Positions 1 to 8,460 of a stretch of DNA of 41,620 nucleotides are shown here, piece after piece. The stretch covers positions 218 to 41,837 of the forward strand of contig PLGG01000030.1 of assembly GCA_003138515.1 (NCBI GenBank). Reading direction: 5' to 3'. Each line of letters starts with the position of its first letter. The stretch's first letter is position 1. The position numbers were made by a program, and so were the translations under genes. The stretch comes from Acidobacteriaceae bacterium. Lineage in GTDB: Bacteria > Acidobacteriota > Terriglobia > Terriglobales > Acidobacteriaceae. The notes below the pieces were generated by a model. It ran no database searches. It was not told the origin of the DNA and saw nothing but the letters and a program-made list of their open reading frames with translations.

Positions 1-20
1 CCGGGCACATGCCTGACAGA

Positions 21-53
21 TTGGACCGGGGGACATCCTGGCAAGTTGGACCG
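21..53. repeat. Short direct repeat TTGGACCG x2 at window edge
   Basis: The octamer TTGGACCG occurs at 21-28 and again at 46-53, 25 bp apart, just beyond the 3' end of the minus-strand lyase gene. Spaced short repeats like this can mark the end of an insertion sequence, but the rest would lie outside the window and no transposase is visible. It may equally be chance. Confidence 0.3.
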
Positions 54-97
54 AGGCGGTTCTGGCTTTTCTCGAGCGGCGAGCAGGTGTTCGCGTT

Positions 98-1330
98 CTA
101 CGCCGGCCGCAACCACAGCACCGGCTGGCGGATGGGAAAGTTGCGCACGATCTCAGGTGTTTTCGGATCGGGCGGCAGCGCGCGCCACAGCGCAATGTAC
201 TTTGGCTCGCGATACGCCAGTCCCGCGAACAGCAGACTGGGCTGCCGGTTGGGCAGATCGTCGAAGTACTCCACGTCGTGCGCGTAGGGCCACTTGCTCT
301 TGTCCTCAATGAAAGGAAACATAAAATCGACAGCCTTTTTGTAAAGGTTGCCGTTGGGCAGCGCGAATTGCCACAGATTGTTCGTGGCTCCGCCTGGCGA
401 AAGGCCGGACGCTGACGCAATCACGCACACCATCGCCAGCAGATCGAGGTCGAAGAGCGAATAGTTGTAGGGTTTTGAACGCTTGAGCTCGAGCGGAAAG
501 CTGCCGTCCGCCGCCATCTGCTCGGGCAGAAGGTGGTCGCGGAATCGCTCGCGGCACAGCCACATGGCATTTTCGTTGCCAATGTAGGCCGCGAACGCCG
601 CCGCCTGAGCGGTCCAGCAGGTTCCGTGATTGTTTTTGGCCGCTTCTTCCGCCTGGCCGTTGGTGGACGAGCGCATCCAAAGGAGATACTCGGTGAACCA
701 TTCGCGCACGCCGGCAGACTCGGCAGGCGTCACGGCCTGCGCGACCTCGAGATGCCTTGCGGCGCGCGTCACTTCGACCAGATGCAGCGTGTCGATAATG
801 CCGTAACTGCGGCCGGGCGCGACACCTTGCACCGCTTGCGCATAGTCGAGCGACGGATTCATGCGCGTGTCCGGATCGAGAAACCAGGCGCGCAGGTGGA
901 CAGCCGCGCGCTGCGCGTAGCGCTTGTCTTGCGTGATGAGCCACGCCGCCGTGAGCGCAGGCACGATCAGGCTAAGCCGGATCAGCGCCAGGCGATGGTC
1001 GTTGAAGTTCTGCGGATCGGAGTAGCCATCGCGGTCGATGTACGGGCCGTTGGGGTTTTTGGGATCGGGCCAAAAGTAATCGGCCTCGGAAAAATAGTCG
1101 TGCTTGCCTCCTTTGCCGCGCGGCGAAGACGACGCCGTGATGGTGATCGGCGGCTGCGGCAGGTACTCGTTGGCTGCGCGCAAAATCCGCTCGCGGTCGA
1201 TCGCTTCGATCTCGTTCAGTGTAATGAGCGGCCCGTTGGCGGGCGCTGGAGGAGCGAGCGCGGCAAGCGCGTTGGTGCGGCTTGCGGCAAGGGTGGCAGC
1301 GGTAGAAAGGCAAAAGTTCCGGCGATCCAT
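98..1330 (-). CDS. Alginate lyase family protein (PL5-like), Tat-exported
   Basis: Predicted secreted (alpha/alpha)-barrel polysaccharide lyase, about 410 residues. The N-terminus MDRRNFCLSTAATLAASRT carries a twin-arginine motif (RRNFCLS) and an Ala-rich segment, so export by Tat is likely. The motifs YFWPDP (about residue 88), RSYGIID (about 176) and NNHGTCW (about 238) match the alginate lyase / DUF4886-free PL5-type family, in which the NNH asparagine-histidine region lies in the active site. Known family members cleave uronic-acid polymers by beta-elimination; the substrate here cannot be read from sequence. I chose ATG 1330 because it places the twin arginines next to the start; a GTG at 1339 adds three residues. 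It is transcribed away from the pseudogene at 1534. No other sugar-utilisation gene adjoins it apart from that pseudogene. Confidence 0.78.
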   Translation of the reverse strand: MDRRNFCLSTAATLAASRTNALAALAPPAPANGPLITLNEIEAIDRERILRAANEYLPQPPITITASSSPRGKGGKHDYFSEADYFWPDPKNPNGPYIDRDGYSDPQNFNDHRLALIRLSLIVPALTAAWLITQDKRYAQRAAVHLRAWFLDPDTRMNPSLDYAQAVQGVAPGRSYGIIDTLHLVEVTRAARHLEVAQAVTPAESAGVREWFTEYLLWMRSSTNGQAEEAAKNNHGTCWTAQAAAFAAYIGNENAMWLCRERFRDHLLPEQMAADGSFPLELKRSKPYNYSLFDLDLLAMVCVIASASGLSPGGATNNLWQFALPNGNLYKKAVDFMFPFIEDKSKWPYAHDVEYFDDLPNRQPSLLFAGLAYREPKYIALWRALPPDPKTPEIVRNFPIRQPVLWLRPA

Positions 1331-1533
1331 CCTATTCACATTCGCGAATTTGAGGCGATTTGTCCAGCGGCGTTTTGTCCAGCTTCTGAGCGGTTCAACA
1401 ACTCACATGCCCATTCAGACGTGTCGCAGGGTGGCTTTTACTTGGCTCTCCAAGGTAACGTTCCTTACGAATTCCGCATTCACCGAAATGGAAGACAATC
1501 CTATACTCTTTAAAAAAGAGCGAGGCCTCCCCA

Positions 1534-2217
1534 ATGCCAACCGAAGCCCGCAGCCCGGACTTCGTTCGACCGTCATTCGCTGATCCGCACTCCGGCCGCA
1601 TCGTTCTTCTCGCCGACGATCTTACCGGCGCGTGCGATGCCGGCGCGGCCTTTCTCCGCACCGGGCGCACATCGTTCGCACCATCCAGCTCGGCAACGAT
1701 GCGCTGCTTTGGATGCGCCGCCGCGCGCCGCGCATCGCGGTCTGCGGCCTCAACCCGCACGCTGGCGAACACGGCCTTTTTGGGCGGCAGGACGCTGAAA
1801 TCATCGTTCCCGCGATTGCTGAAGCCCGCGTCCTCGGCATCGATTGCTCCGGCCCCCCACTCGCCGGACACGATTTTCGTCCGCGCGCTGCGGGGCGAAT
1901 TCGATCTCATCGTGGCCATGTACCACGATCAGGGCCACATTCCCATGAAGCTGATCGACTTCGAAGGCGGGGTCAACGTTTCGCTCGGACTTCCGATCAT
2001 CCGAACCTCCGTCGACCACGGCACAGCCTTCGATATAGCTGGGCGCAACAAGGCCGACGCCACGAATATGAAAGCTTCTATGCGTCTCGCCGTGAGCATG
2101 GCCGAAGGCAAACTCGCCCTCTCTGGCGAATCAGCTGGCACTTCTGCTGACGGCTCAATTCCCGACCGGGTCCACTCCAGAGGCGCGCGTCTCGTTCCAG
2201 CGAAGAAGCCTATTTGA
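1534..2217 (+). pseudogene. Decayed DUF1537 acid-sugar kinase / PdxA-family chimera
   Basis: The first about 45 codons read as the N-terminus of a four-carbon acid sugar kinase (DUF1537): [20 protein letters not shown] at about 1603-1662. The sequence then becomes the second half of a 4-hydroxythreonine-4-phosphate dehydrogenase (PdxA/PdxA2) protein. The middle part, with [19 protein letters not shown], lies in another frame (about 1660-1855). The end, with [27 protein letters not shown] and ADATNM, returns to the first frame. The frame switch falls at a run of six C at 1853-1858. DUF1537 and PdxA2 proteins act together in four-carbon acid sugar catabolism and are encoded side by side or fused in many bacteria. 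An internal deletion plus a one-base indel therefore explains the remnant. Most of the kinase and the N-terminal half of PdxA are missing, so I infer no function. Confidence 0.85.
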
Positions 2218-2237
2218 ACCGTGCTGCGCGCAAAACA

Positions 2238-2265
2238 AAAGCGGAATGCGCAAGCATCCCGCTTT
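2238..2265 (-). terminator. Rho-independent terminator for the minus-strand beta-barrel gene
   Basis: AAAGCGG (2238-2244) pairs with CCGCTTT (2259-2265) and ATGC pairs with GCAT, with one A-C mismatch between, closing a GCAA tetraloop (2250-2253). Read on the minus strand the stem is followed by TTTTGTTTT. It lies about 75 bp past the stop of the outer-membrane gene at 2342 and could also stop readthrough from the pseudogene. Confidence 0.75.
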
Positions 2266-2341
2266 CCTGGTCGAAATGATCGATTGCGTTGCGGTCAACC
2301 GACGGGCATATGCCTCCGCACGCGAGTTCGTGTCCGCGCCC

Positions 2342-2953
2342 TCAGAAACGGTACACCACGCCGAACGTCCCGCGCACGTTCCAGGTGCGATTCGTTGAGT
2401 TGGCCAGTTGCGGAGTGTTGTTGGGCAGCGAGAACGATGCGGCGACGCGGTCACCGGTAAGTTGCACGGCCCAATTGCGGCCCAAACTATAGGCCAGGCC
2501 TCCGCCAAAGCCACCAGCGAAGGAGATACTGGGCGTCATGTGCTCGCCCCCGGTATGCTCTCCGCCCACTTCGCCGAAAACCACTCCGCTGAGGTTCTCA
2601 TAGAGCGAAGCGTGGAGTGCCGGCCCAACCAGGAACGTGTAAACCGACGGGTCGCCGGGATTCGATAGTCCGGCGTGGCCGGTCCCCACCTTGTAGTAGT
2701 CCGCCGATCCCATGAGTTGAAAATACTTTCCCCAATCGCGGGCCACCGAAATCTTTCCGCCCACCAATCCGCTGAACGAAACGGGCACCTGCCTGATGCG
2801 ACTATAGGCGAGCCCCGCGAATACCTCGTACTTGTAGGGTGCGGCCTGCGCCGGGCCGGGCGCCGCCTCCCGGTTCACCTGGCCTATGGCCCTTGGAGGC
2901 GCAAGCACGGCCGGAGCCGCGGCTAGAAGCAAGAACAAGAACGTCCTCTTCAA
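2342..2953 (-). CDS. Outer-membrane beta-barrel protein (small porin-like)
   Basis: A 203-residue protein with a clear Sec signal peptide (MKRTFLFLLLAAAPAVLAPP, cleavage near residue 24). After a short Pro/Ala-rich spacer come alternating polar/hydrophobic strands typical of an 8-stranded OmpA/OmpW-like barrel: YEVFAGLAYSRI, VGGKISVARDW, FQLMGSADYY, FAGGFGGGLAYSLG, WNVRGTFGVVYRF. The last residue is Phe in a YRF ending, the usual C-terminal signature for BAM-dependent insertion. The length suits an eight-strand barrel with no periplasmic domain. No substrate or adhesin function is visible. It stands alone, with a terminator downstream at 2238-2265. Confidence 0.8.
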   Translation of the reverse strand: MKRTFLFLLLAAAPAVLAPPRAIGQVNREAAPGPAQAAPYKYEVFAGLAYSRIRQVPVSFSGLVGGKISVARDWGKYFQLMGSADYYKVGTGHAGLSNPGDPSVYTFLVGPALHASLYENLSGVVFGEVGGEHTGGEHMTPSISFAGGFGGGLAYSLGRNWAVQLTGDRVAASFSLPNNTPQLANSTNRTWNVRGTFGVVYRF

Positions 2954-3139
2954 CTTGAAACTCTCCTCAATCGGTACGGTGCACAGGCAAACTCGCGCGC
3001 ATCCGGACTTGGGCTCCGGAGCAGGCGTCCTGGCTGGTTTCCAGTACTTTCCTAGACTATCCTCTCCCCCCGCCTTTCACGAAGCCCACCGGCGTAGGAA
3101 GAGCACGAATCTTGGACTGAAATTCGCGCGAAAAGGTGC

Positions 3140-3157
3140 GCCGGGCGGGCACCCGGC
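3140..3157 (-). terminator. Probable terminator after the KimA-like gene
   Basis: GCCGGG (3140-3145) and CCCGGC (3152-3157) form a six-bp GC stem with a six-base loop. On the minus strand it is followed after four bases by CTTTT. It lies 8 bp beyond the stop codon of the transporter gene. The T tract is short, so termination efficiency is uncertain. Confidence 0.5.
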
Positions 3158-3164
3158 ATGGAGA

Positions 3165-5042
3165 TCATCCGTTCTCCAGATACCACGGAATATTAATCAC
3201 CACGATGCGCCGGTTGCCGCGCATCAGTAGGATCACCTTCAGCAGATCCGACCGCCGGTTGTGCAGCAAACCCTCCCACCAGTGGTGCACCACCAGCTCC
3301 GGCACCAGCACGCACACCTTGCAGTTCTCGCGCTCGCGTTCCACTTTCAGCACATAGTCCACGATCGGATAAAGCACGTAGCGGTAGGGCGATTTGAGCG
3401 TCACCAGTTTGGGAATGCACCGGCCGGCGGCCTTCAACGGCGCCACAATGTCTTTCTCCCAGTCATCGCAAAAGGGATCGGGATCGTCGCTGGTCTGGAC
3501 GTGCACGCAGTGAATGTCGCATGACATCGAGAGCGCGAACGAGAGCGCCTTCTCGCTGATGCGGCTCCAGCGATCGATGGGCACGACCACGATAGGCTCG
3601 CTCACTTCTGCGGGAATGAAAGGCCGGTCAAGATCGATCTCGCGGTTCACGCGCACGTAGTGGCGATTGACAGCGCGCATGAACAGGATCATCACCACGA
3701 CCAGCAGCGCCGTGATCCACGCGCCTTCCGCGAACTTGGCAACCAGCACAACCAAGGTCGTAATGCCTGTAGCAACTGCGCCCAGGCCGTTCACGATGAT
3801 GCGCGCCCGTGAGCCGCCCGTACGCTTCCAGTGCACCACCATCCCGGCTTGCGACAGCGTGAAAGCCATGAACGCGCCGATGGCGAATAGCGGAATCAGC
3901 CGGTCCGTCACACCGCCGAAGAGGATCAGCAGGAGCGCCGTCAACGCGACCAGCACATATATGCCCCATGAATACAGCAGGCGCCGCCCGCGAATGAGAA
4001 AAATGTGCGGCATATAATTGTCCATCGCGATGGCCCGCGTTAGCCGGGGAAAATCGGCGAACGCGGTATTCGCGCTCAATGCCAGCACCAGCAGCACAGT
4101 ACCGATCGTGAGGTAATAAAACCAGCCCTGACCCATCACCGCGCGCGTGAGCATCGAGAGCACGCTTTCGTAGCCCGGCTTGCCTGGATCGGTGGCCGCA
4201 ATGCCGTATGCGCGGCACAAAAGCGCAATGCCCACCAGCAAAACGACCAGCAGCGCGATGATGATGGTCAGTGTCGTCTTGGCGTTCTTGCGCGTCGGCT
4301 CGCGGAATGCCGTCACGCCGTTGCTCACCGCCTCGACGCCTGTCATTGCAGTGCAACCTGAAGAAAAAACTTTCAGGATCAGCCACCAGCTCACCAGTTC
4401 AGTCGCCGGCGGGATCGCGGGCAGCGGAGTAACCGGCACGGGGTGCCCCGCCGCATGGACCACATGCCAGCCACCCACCAAAATCACAATCAGCAGCGTT
4501 CCCGTGAACAGATACGTTGGGATCATGAACACCACGCCGGTGTCGTGCACGCCGCGCATATTCACCATGGTCAGAATCGCCAACACGATCAGGCAGATCT
4601 CCAGCGTGTGCGGCTGCAGGCTGGGCACAGCCGAAATCAACGCGCCCACGCCCGCCGAAATGCCCACCGACGCGGTCAACACATAGTCGATCATCAACGC
4701 GGCCGCCGCCAGCAGTCCTGCGCCCTCTCCCAGGTTCTGGCCGGCCACGGTGTAGGAGCCTCCGCCGTGCGGATAGGCCTCGATCGTCTGCCGGTAGCTG
4801 AAGAACACAATCACCAGCAGGATCACAATGGCCGTGCTGACCGGAACGATGTATTTGACGCCCAACAGGCCGAGCGGGATCAGCAGCGTCAGCGCCGCCT
4901 CAGGCCCATAGGCTGCCGAGCTTAGTGCGTCGAGCCCGAAGACCGGGATTCCGGCTATGGGTCCAATGCACTCGGCGCGCGCCGCGCTGGTTGGCAGAGC
5001 CCGTCCAAACAATAAATTGAAAAAGCGTGTGTATGCGCCCAT
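3165..5042 (-). CDS. KimA-like potassium / APC-superfamily transporter with cytoplasmic tail
   Basis: A 625-residue inner-membrane protein with about 12 hydrophobic segments in the first about 460 residues, then a soluble tail of about 160 residues. GLDALSSAAYGPEAALTLL (about residues 36-54) and AYPHGGGSYTVAGQNLGEG (about 89-107), followed by LMIDYVLTASVGISAG, are typical of the KimA/YdaO group of the APC superfamily. Its characterised members are proton-coupled K+ importers. Amino-acid transporters share the fold, so the substrate is inferred. The tail starts with EPIVVVPIDRWSRISEKAL, resembling the universal-stress-like domain of that group. KimA genes in Firmicutes are controlled by c-di-AMP; no such riboswitch fits in the 112 bp upstream. 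The gene lies downstream of and co-directional with the histidine kinase gene. Confidence 0.78.
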   Translation of the reverse strand: MGAYTRFFNLLFGRALPTSAARAECIGPIAGIPVFGLDALSSAAYGPEAALTLLIPLGLLGVKYIVPVSTAIVILLVIVFFSYRQTIEAYPHGGGSYTVAGQNLGEGAGLLAAAALMIDYVLTASVGISAGVGALISAVPSLQPHTLEICLIVLAILTMVNMRGVHDTGVVFMIPTYLFTGTLLIVILVGGWHVVHAAGHPVPVTPLPAIPPATELVSWWLILKVFSSGCTAMTGVEAVSNGVTAFREPTRKNAKTTLTIIIALLVVLLVGIALLCRAYGIAATDPGKPGYESVLSMLTRAVMGQGWFYYLTIGTVLLVLALSANTAFADFPRLTRAIAMDNYMPHIFLIRGRRLLYSWGIYVLVALTALLLILFGGVTDRLIPLFAIGAFMAFTLSQAGMVVHWKRTGGSRARIIVNGLGAVATGITTLVVLVAKFAEGAWITALLVVVMILFMRAVNRHYVRVNREIDLDRPFIPAEVSEPIVVVPIDRWSRISEKALSFALSMSCDIHCVHVQTSDDPDPFCDDWEKDIVAPLKAAGRCIPKLVTLKSPYRYVLYPIVDYVLKVERERENCKVCVLVPELVVHHWWEGLLHNRRSDLLKVILLMRGNRRIVVINIPWYLENG

Positions 5043-5154
5043 GAAAAATGAACCGGCGGATGCGGACTCATCGCGGGGAACACCGCCGATGCCAGTGTCT
5101 CACGTTGCGTTAGGGAGTATTTCACGGAAACCGGCGCAGTTTGGCGTCTCGAGC

Positions 5155-7569
5155 CTACCGCTCACTTGCCGCGGTTGCCGCAGGCAGCGTAAACAGGAAT
5201 CGGCTTCCGTTGCCCACTTCGCTCTCCGCCCAGATGTGGCCGCCGTGCTGCTCCACAATGCTGCGGCACAACGCCAATCCCAGCCCAGTTCCGCCAAGCG
5301 CGCGCGAGTCCGATGCATCACCCTGCTCGAATCGATCGAAAATGCGCTCCAGCTTCTCCGGAGCGATGCCGCGGCCCTGGTCTTCGATCATGAAACACGC
5401 CGCGCCCACGTCTGCAGCGCCGGCACCCGGTGCAACTCCATCCACATTCCACGCCGCCAACAGGATGGCCGTGCCCGGCGGCGAGAACTTGATGGCGTTG
5501 CCCACCAGTTCATTCAGGACCTGCAACACCCGTCCCTCATCCGCGACGACCGGCGCCGCATTCACCTCGAAGCGGAACTCGATGCGCGCCTGCGTAGCCG
5601 CGTTGTGAGCTACGTCAGCCGCTCGCCGCAGCAGTGTCATCGGATCCACCGCCTCGCGATTCAGCGGCAGCCTACCCTTTTCTCCTCGGTCGAAGTCCAG
5701 AATGTCGTTCACCAGCCGGACCAGCCGGTCGCAGTTCCCGATCGCCAATTCGATCATCTGGCGCTGCTTCTCCGGCCGCTTGTCCAGCGTGCCAGACTGA
5801 ATCAATCCCAGCGACGCGCGGAGCGAGGTCAGCGGTGTCTTCAACTCATGGCTCACCGTGGAGATGAACTCGTCCTTCATCTTTTCCAGGCGACGCCGCT
5901 CGCTCACATCCTGGAAGGCCACCACCATTCCACAAACCTGGCCCTCCTCAAGCAAAGGCGTGGCGCTGTACTCGACTGGGACCGCCGTCCCGTCCCGGCG
6001 CCAGAAGACCTCGTCCCGGATACGGATGGGCTCGCACCGCCGCAGCGCCTGCAGAATTGGGCTCGTCGACCGCGAATACGGAGTCCCGTCGGCGTGGCTG
6101 TGGTGGATGAGTTCGTGCAGATCGTGGCCGACAAGTTGCTCGGCCGTGTATCCCAGCACTCGGGCGCCGGCCTCGTTGATGAATGTCACCTTGCCATCAA
6201 GGTCCATGCCGAAAATGCCGTCGTCCACCGCTTCCAGGATCAACTCGCGCTGCCGCGTAGCCATGTGCAGCGCTTCCTCGGCCTCGTACTGCTCGGTCAC
6301 ATCCATGCCGTGATTCAGCACAAATGGCCGTTCGCCAGGCAGTTGCATGCGCCGGCTGCGCACGGCGATGCGCCGGTACACGCCATCGCTCCGCCGCAAC
6401 GGCAATGCACCCTGCCACTCTTCCGCGCTCTCCAGCGTGTTCAGGCAATCCTGGAACGCCGCCGCGCCCTCGGCGTCGGACAGCTCCGTCACAAATCGCC
6501 CCATCAAGGCCTCGGCGCGATATCCGAGCGTCTCGGCTGTGAACGCGTTCAGCGAGGTCAGCCGCCCCTCCATCGAGCATGTAAAGACAAATCCGAGGCT
6601 GTTTTCGACCACCTCGCGATAACGGGCTTCGCTCTTGAGCAGCGTCTTCTCCATCTCGCGCTGGTCAGTCACGTCCTGCCCGCTCACAATCAAATACTGG
6701 ATGTCCCCGTTTGGGCCCAGCAGCGGACGCAGGGTCCAGCTCACGCGCCGGCCTTCGCCCCCGGCTGCCCGCCAAAACGTCTCATGTGGTCCTGAAGCCT
6801 GCCCGGTCGCCGCTTCGCGCAGTTTGCCCGCCGCCCATCCGCGGTCGTCCGCCTCCAGGAATTCATCGACAAACGGCCGGCCCACGGCGTGCGCCAGGCT
6901 CAACCCCGTCAATTGCGCGCAGGGATAGTTCATTCGCACCACGCGGCCCGCCGTATCCAGCACGGCAACCAGCGCGGGAATCGAGTCCAGAGTGGCGGCC
7001 ACAAAGCATCGCTCGATCGCCAGCGCGCGCTCGGTGCGGTGACGCTGCCGCTGCGCCTGCTCCTGCAGCCGGATTCGGTTGTACAGCTCCAGCCGCGTCA
7101 CCGCCTGACGGCCCAAAATCTCCAGTAGCGTCAGGTGTTCCAGCTTGAACTGGTCCGGCTTCCTCGACAGCACCGCCATCGTGCCGATCATGTGCTCGTC
7201 GCTGCTGAAGAGCGGAACAGCCGCGTAAGAAAGGCAGGAGCCGGCGCCGGCGAGTGGAATGCCTTCGGGAGGAAAACGCTGATCCTGGCTCGCGTCCGCG
7301 ATCAGCAGCGGCTCACTCTTCTCCAGCATCCATTGGCATGCGGTGCTGGCGCGCGGCTGGTCCGTCGCTTTGAACCCGAATCGCGCCTTGAACCACAGGC
7401 GGTTGAAGTCCATCCAGCCGATGTAGCCGTATTCCGCGTCGCACAGCACCGCTGCGAGCTCAACGAGCTCGTCCAGTGCAGGATCGGGGTTGCGATCGAA
7501 GATGCCGATCTCCGGGCGCACTACCGCTTCCTGGTTCTCTCCCCCATGCGAACCGACCATCACGTTCAT
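5155..7569 (-). CDS. Soluble GAF-PAS-PAS-PAS sensor histidine kinase
   Basis: An 804-residue kinase with no membrane segment, so cytoplasmic sensing is likely. Domain order: GAF about 30-165 (opening with LVELAAVLCDAEYGYIGWMD); a short Gln/Arg-rich helix; PAS about 187-305; PAS about 313-435; PAS about 440-560; HisKA with DEFISTVSHELKTPLTSLRA, phospho-acceptor His574; then HATPase_c with NELVGNAIKF (N box), DQGRGIAPEKLERIFDRF (G1/F box) and GGTGLGLALC (G2 box). All boxes are intact, so it should be active. There is no receiver domain and no response-regulator gene next to it, making it an orphan kinase. The only co-directional neighbour downstream is the KimA-like transporter gene, 112 bp away. 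The start was kept at ATG 7569; ATG 7560 is an alternative four residues in. Confidence 0.9.
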   Translation of the reverse strand: MNVMVGSHGGENQEAVVRPEIGIFDRNPDPALDELVELAAVLCDAEYGYIGWMDFNRLWFKARFGFKATDQPRASTACQWMLEKSEPLLIADASQDQRFPPEGIPLAGAGSCLSYAAVPLFSSDEHMIGTMAVLSRKPDQFKLEHLTLLEILGRQAVTRLELYNRIRLQEQAQRQRHRTERALAIERCFVAATLDSIPALVAVLDTAGRVVRMNYPCAQLTGLSLAHAVGRPFVDEFLEADDRGWAAGKLREAATGQASGPHETFWRAAGGEGRRVSWTLRPLLGPNGDIQYLIVSGQDVTDQREMEKTLLKSEARYREVVENSLGFVFTCSMEGRLTSLNAFTAETLGYRAEALMGRFVTELSDAEGAAAFQDCLNTLESAEEWQGALPLRRSDGVYRRIAVRSRRMQLPGERPFVLNHGMDVTEQYEAEEALHMATRQRELILEAVDDGIFGMDLDGKVTFINEAGARVLGYTAEQLVGHDLHELIHHSHADGTPYSRSTSPILQALRRCEPIRIRDEVFWRRDGTAVPVEYSATPLLEEGQVCGMVVAFQDVSERRRLEKMKDEFISTVSHELKTPLTSLRASLGLIQSGTLDKRPEKQRQMIELAIGNCDRLVRLVNDILDFDRGEKGRLPLNREAVDPMTLLRRAADVAHNAATQARIEFRFEVNAAPVVADEGRVLQVLNELVGNAIKFSPPGTAILLAAWNVDGVAPGAGAADVGAACFMIEDQGRGIAPEKLERIFDRFEQGDASDSRALGGTGLGLALCRSIVEQHGGHIWAESEVGNGSRFLFTLPAATAASER

Positions 7570-7784
7570 ATAGATAGATGTTCCTGGCAGCCAGTATCAA
7601 AGAGATTGACAAACTTGGCTCTTCCACTATCCGGCCAGTTGGAGGAAAAAGCTGTACCACTGAAGTACCGGCGCTTTCTTGCACCACTCGATTTTTTTGT
7701 GATTACTATAGACACTCTTCGATCGTTACCTGTTGCCGCGGATTCGGCATTCATCTGAAAACGTCGCTTACCGCTTTCCACTAT

Positions 7785-8333
7785 TTACTGATTGGGCAGT
7801 TTGCAGCAATCACCCGCTGCCGGCGGCTCGTTTGCGCCCGCGTCCAGAACCACCTTCCAGCTCCCGTCGGGCTCCTTGCGCCACATGGTGATGTACCGTC
7901 CGCTCGTGACCACGGGATTTCCGTTCGCGTCCTTGCTGTGTCCCTCAAAATGGCCCCAAGTGTAGCCCATATCTCCCGAAGGCCCCATCATTGCGTCGGT
8001 TGGCGTCCACATCAGTTGATAGTCCTTGGGCGACCAGTTCGCCGATTTGGCAATCGCTACTTTTCCGATCAGCGGCGCCGCTCCGTTTCCCAGCGCCACG
8101 CCATCGTCGGCAAACCACGAAGCGAATGCCGCGCCACCGCGTGCTGCCACATCCTTGGCAAAGCGTGTCTCCAGGTCATAGAGAATCATCTTGCCCGGCT
8201 TGACCGTCGAGTCAGTCAATGGATTGGGCGTCCGCGATTGCTTTCCAGGCTCCAGCAACTGCGCCCATGCCGCGTTCGAACCTGCCCCCGCCAAAACCGC
8301 AATCAAAATGAACGATGAAAGAAGATTCCGCAT
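7785..8333 (-). CDS. Secreted DUF4440 / SnoaL-like (NTF2 fold) protein
   Basis: A 182-residue protein with a Sec signal peptide (MRNLLSSFILIAVLAGAGSN, cleavage near AAWAQ). The mature part resembles the DUF4440 group of NTF2-like proteins: an N-terminal helix (DLETRFAKDVAARGGAAFASWFADDGVAL), then the sheet including GDMGYTWGHFEGHSKDANGNPVVTSGRYITMWRKEPDGSWKV split over positions about 125-170. This fold usually forms a small hydrophobic pocket for an unknown ligand. ATG 8333 was preferred over ATG 8357 because GAGGGCGGG just upstream works as its ribosome-binding site and the signal peptide then begins directly. The function is unknown. Confidence 0.75.
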   Translation of the reverse strand: MRNLLSSFILIAVLAGAGSNAAWAQLLEPGKQSRTPNPLTDSTVKPGKMILYDLETRFAKDVAARGGAAFASWFADDGVALGNGAAPLIGKVAIAKSANWSPKDYQLMWTPTDAMMGPSGDMGYTWGHFEGHSKDANGNPVVTSGRYITMWRKEPDGSWKVVLDAGANEPPAAGDCCKLPNQ

Positions 8334-8460
8334 TGCAGCCACGTTCCCGCCCTCCAATGAACTTGAAGTCTATGCGCCCATCCTACAACGCTGAACTTCG
8401 CGGCCGCGTCGATTTGCGTCACGCCCTTGCACCCACTCGGGCCCGCTCGCCAAAATTCCA

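Noticed and set aside
5043..5154. c-di-AMP (ydaO-type) riboswitch before the KimA-like gene
   Set aside because: The gap is only 112 bp and lacks the conserved riboswitch blocks.
4957..6795. Long plus-strand open frame opposite the histidine kinase
   Set aside because: It is antisense to a kinase with every conserved box, its product is rich in His, Arg and Gln with no motif, and GC-rich genes often leave such frames open.
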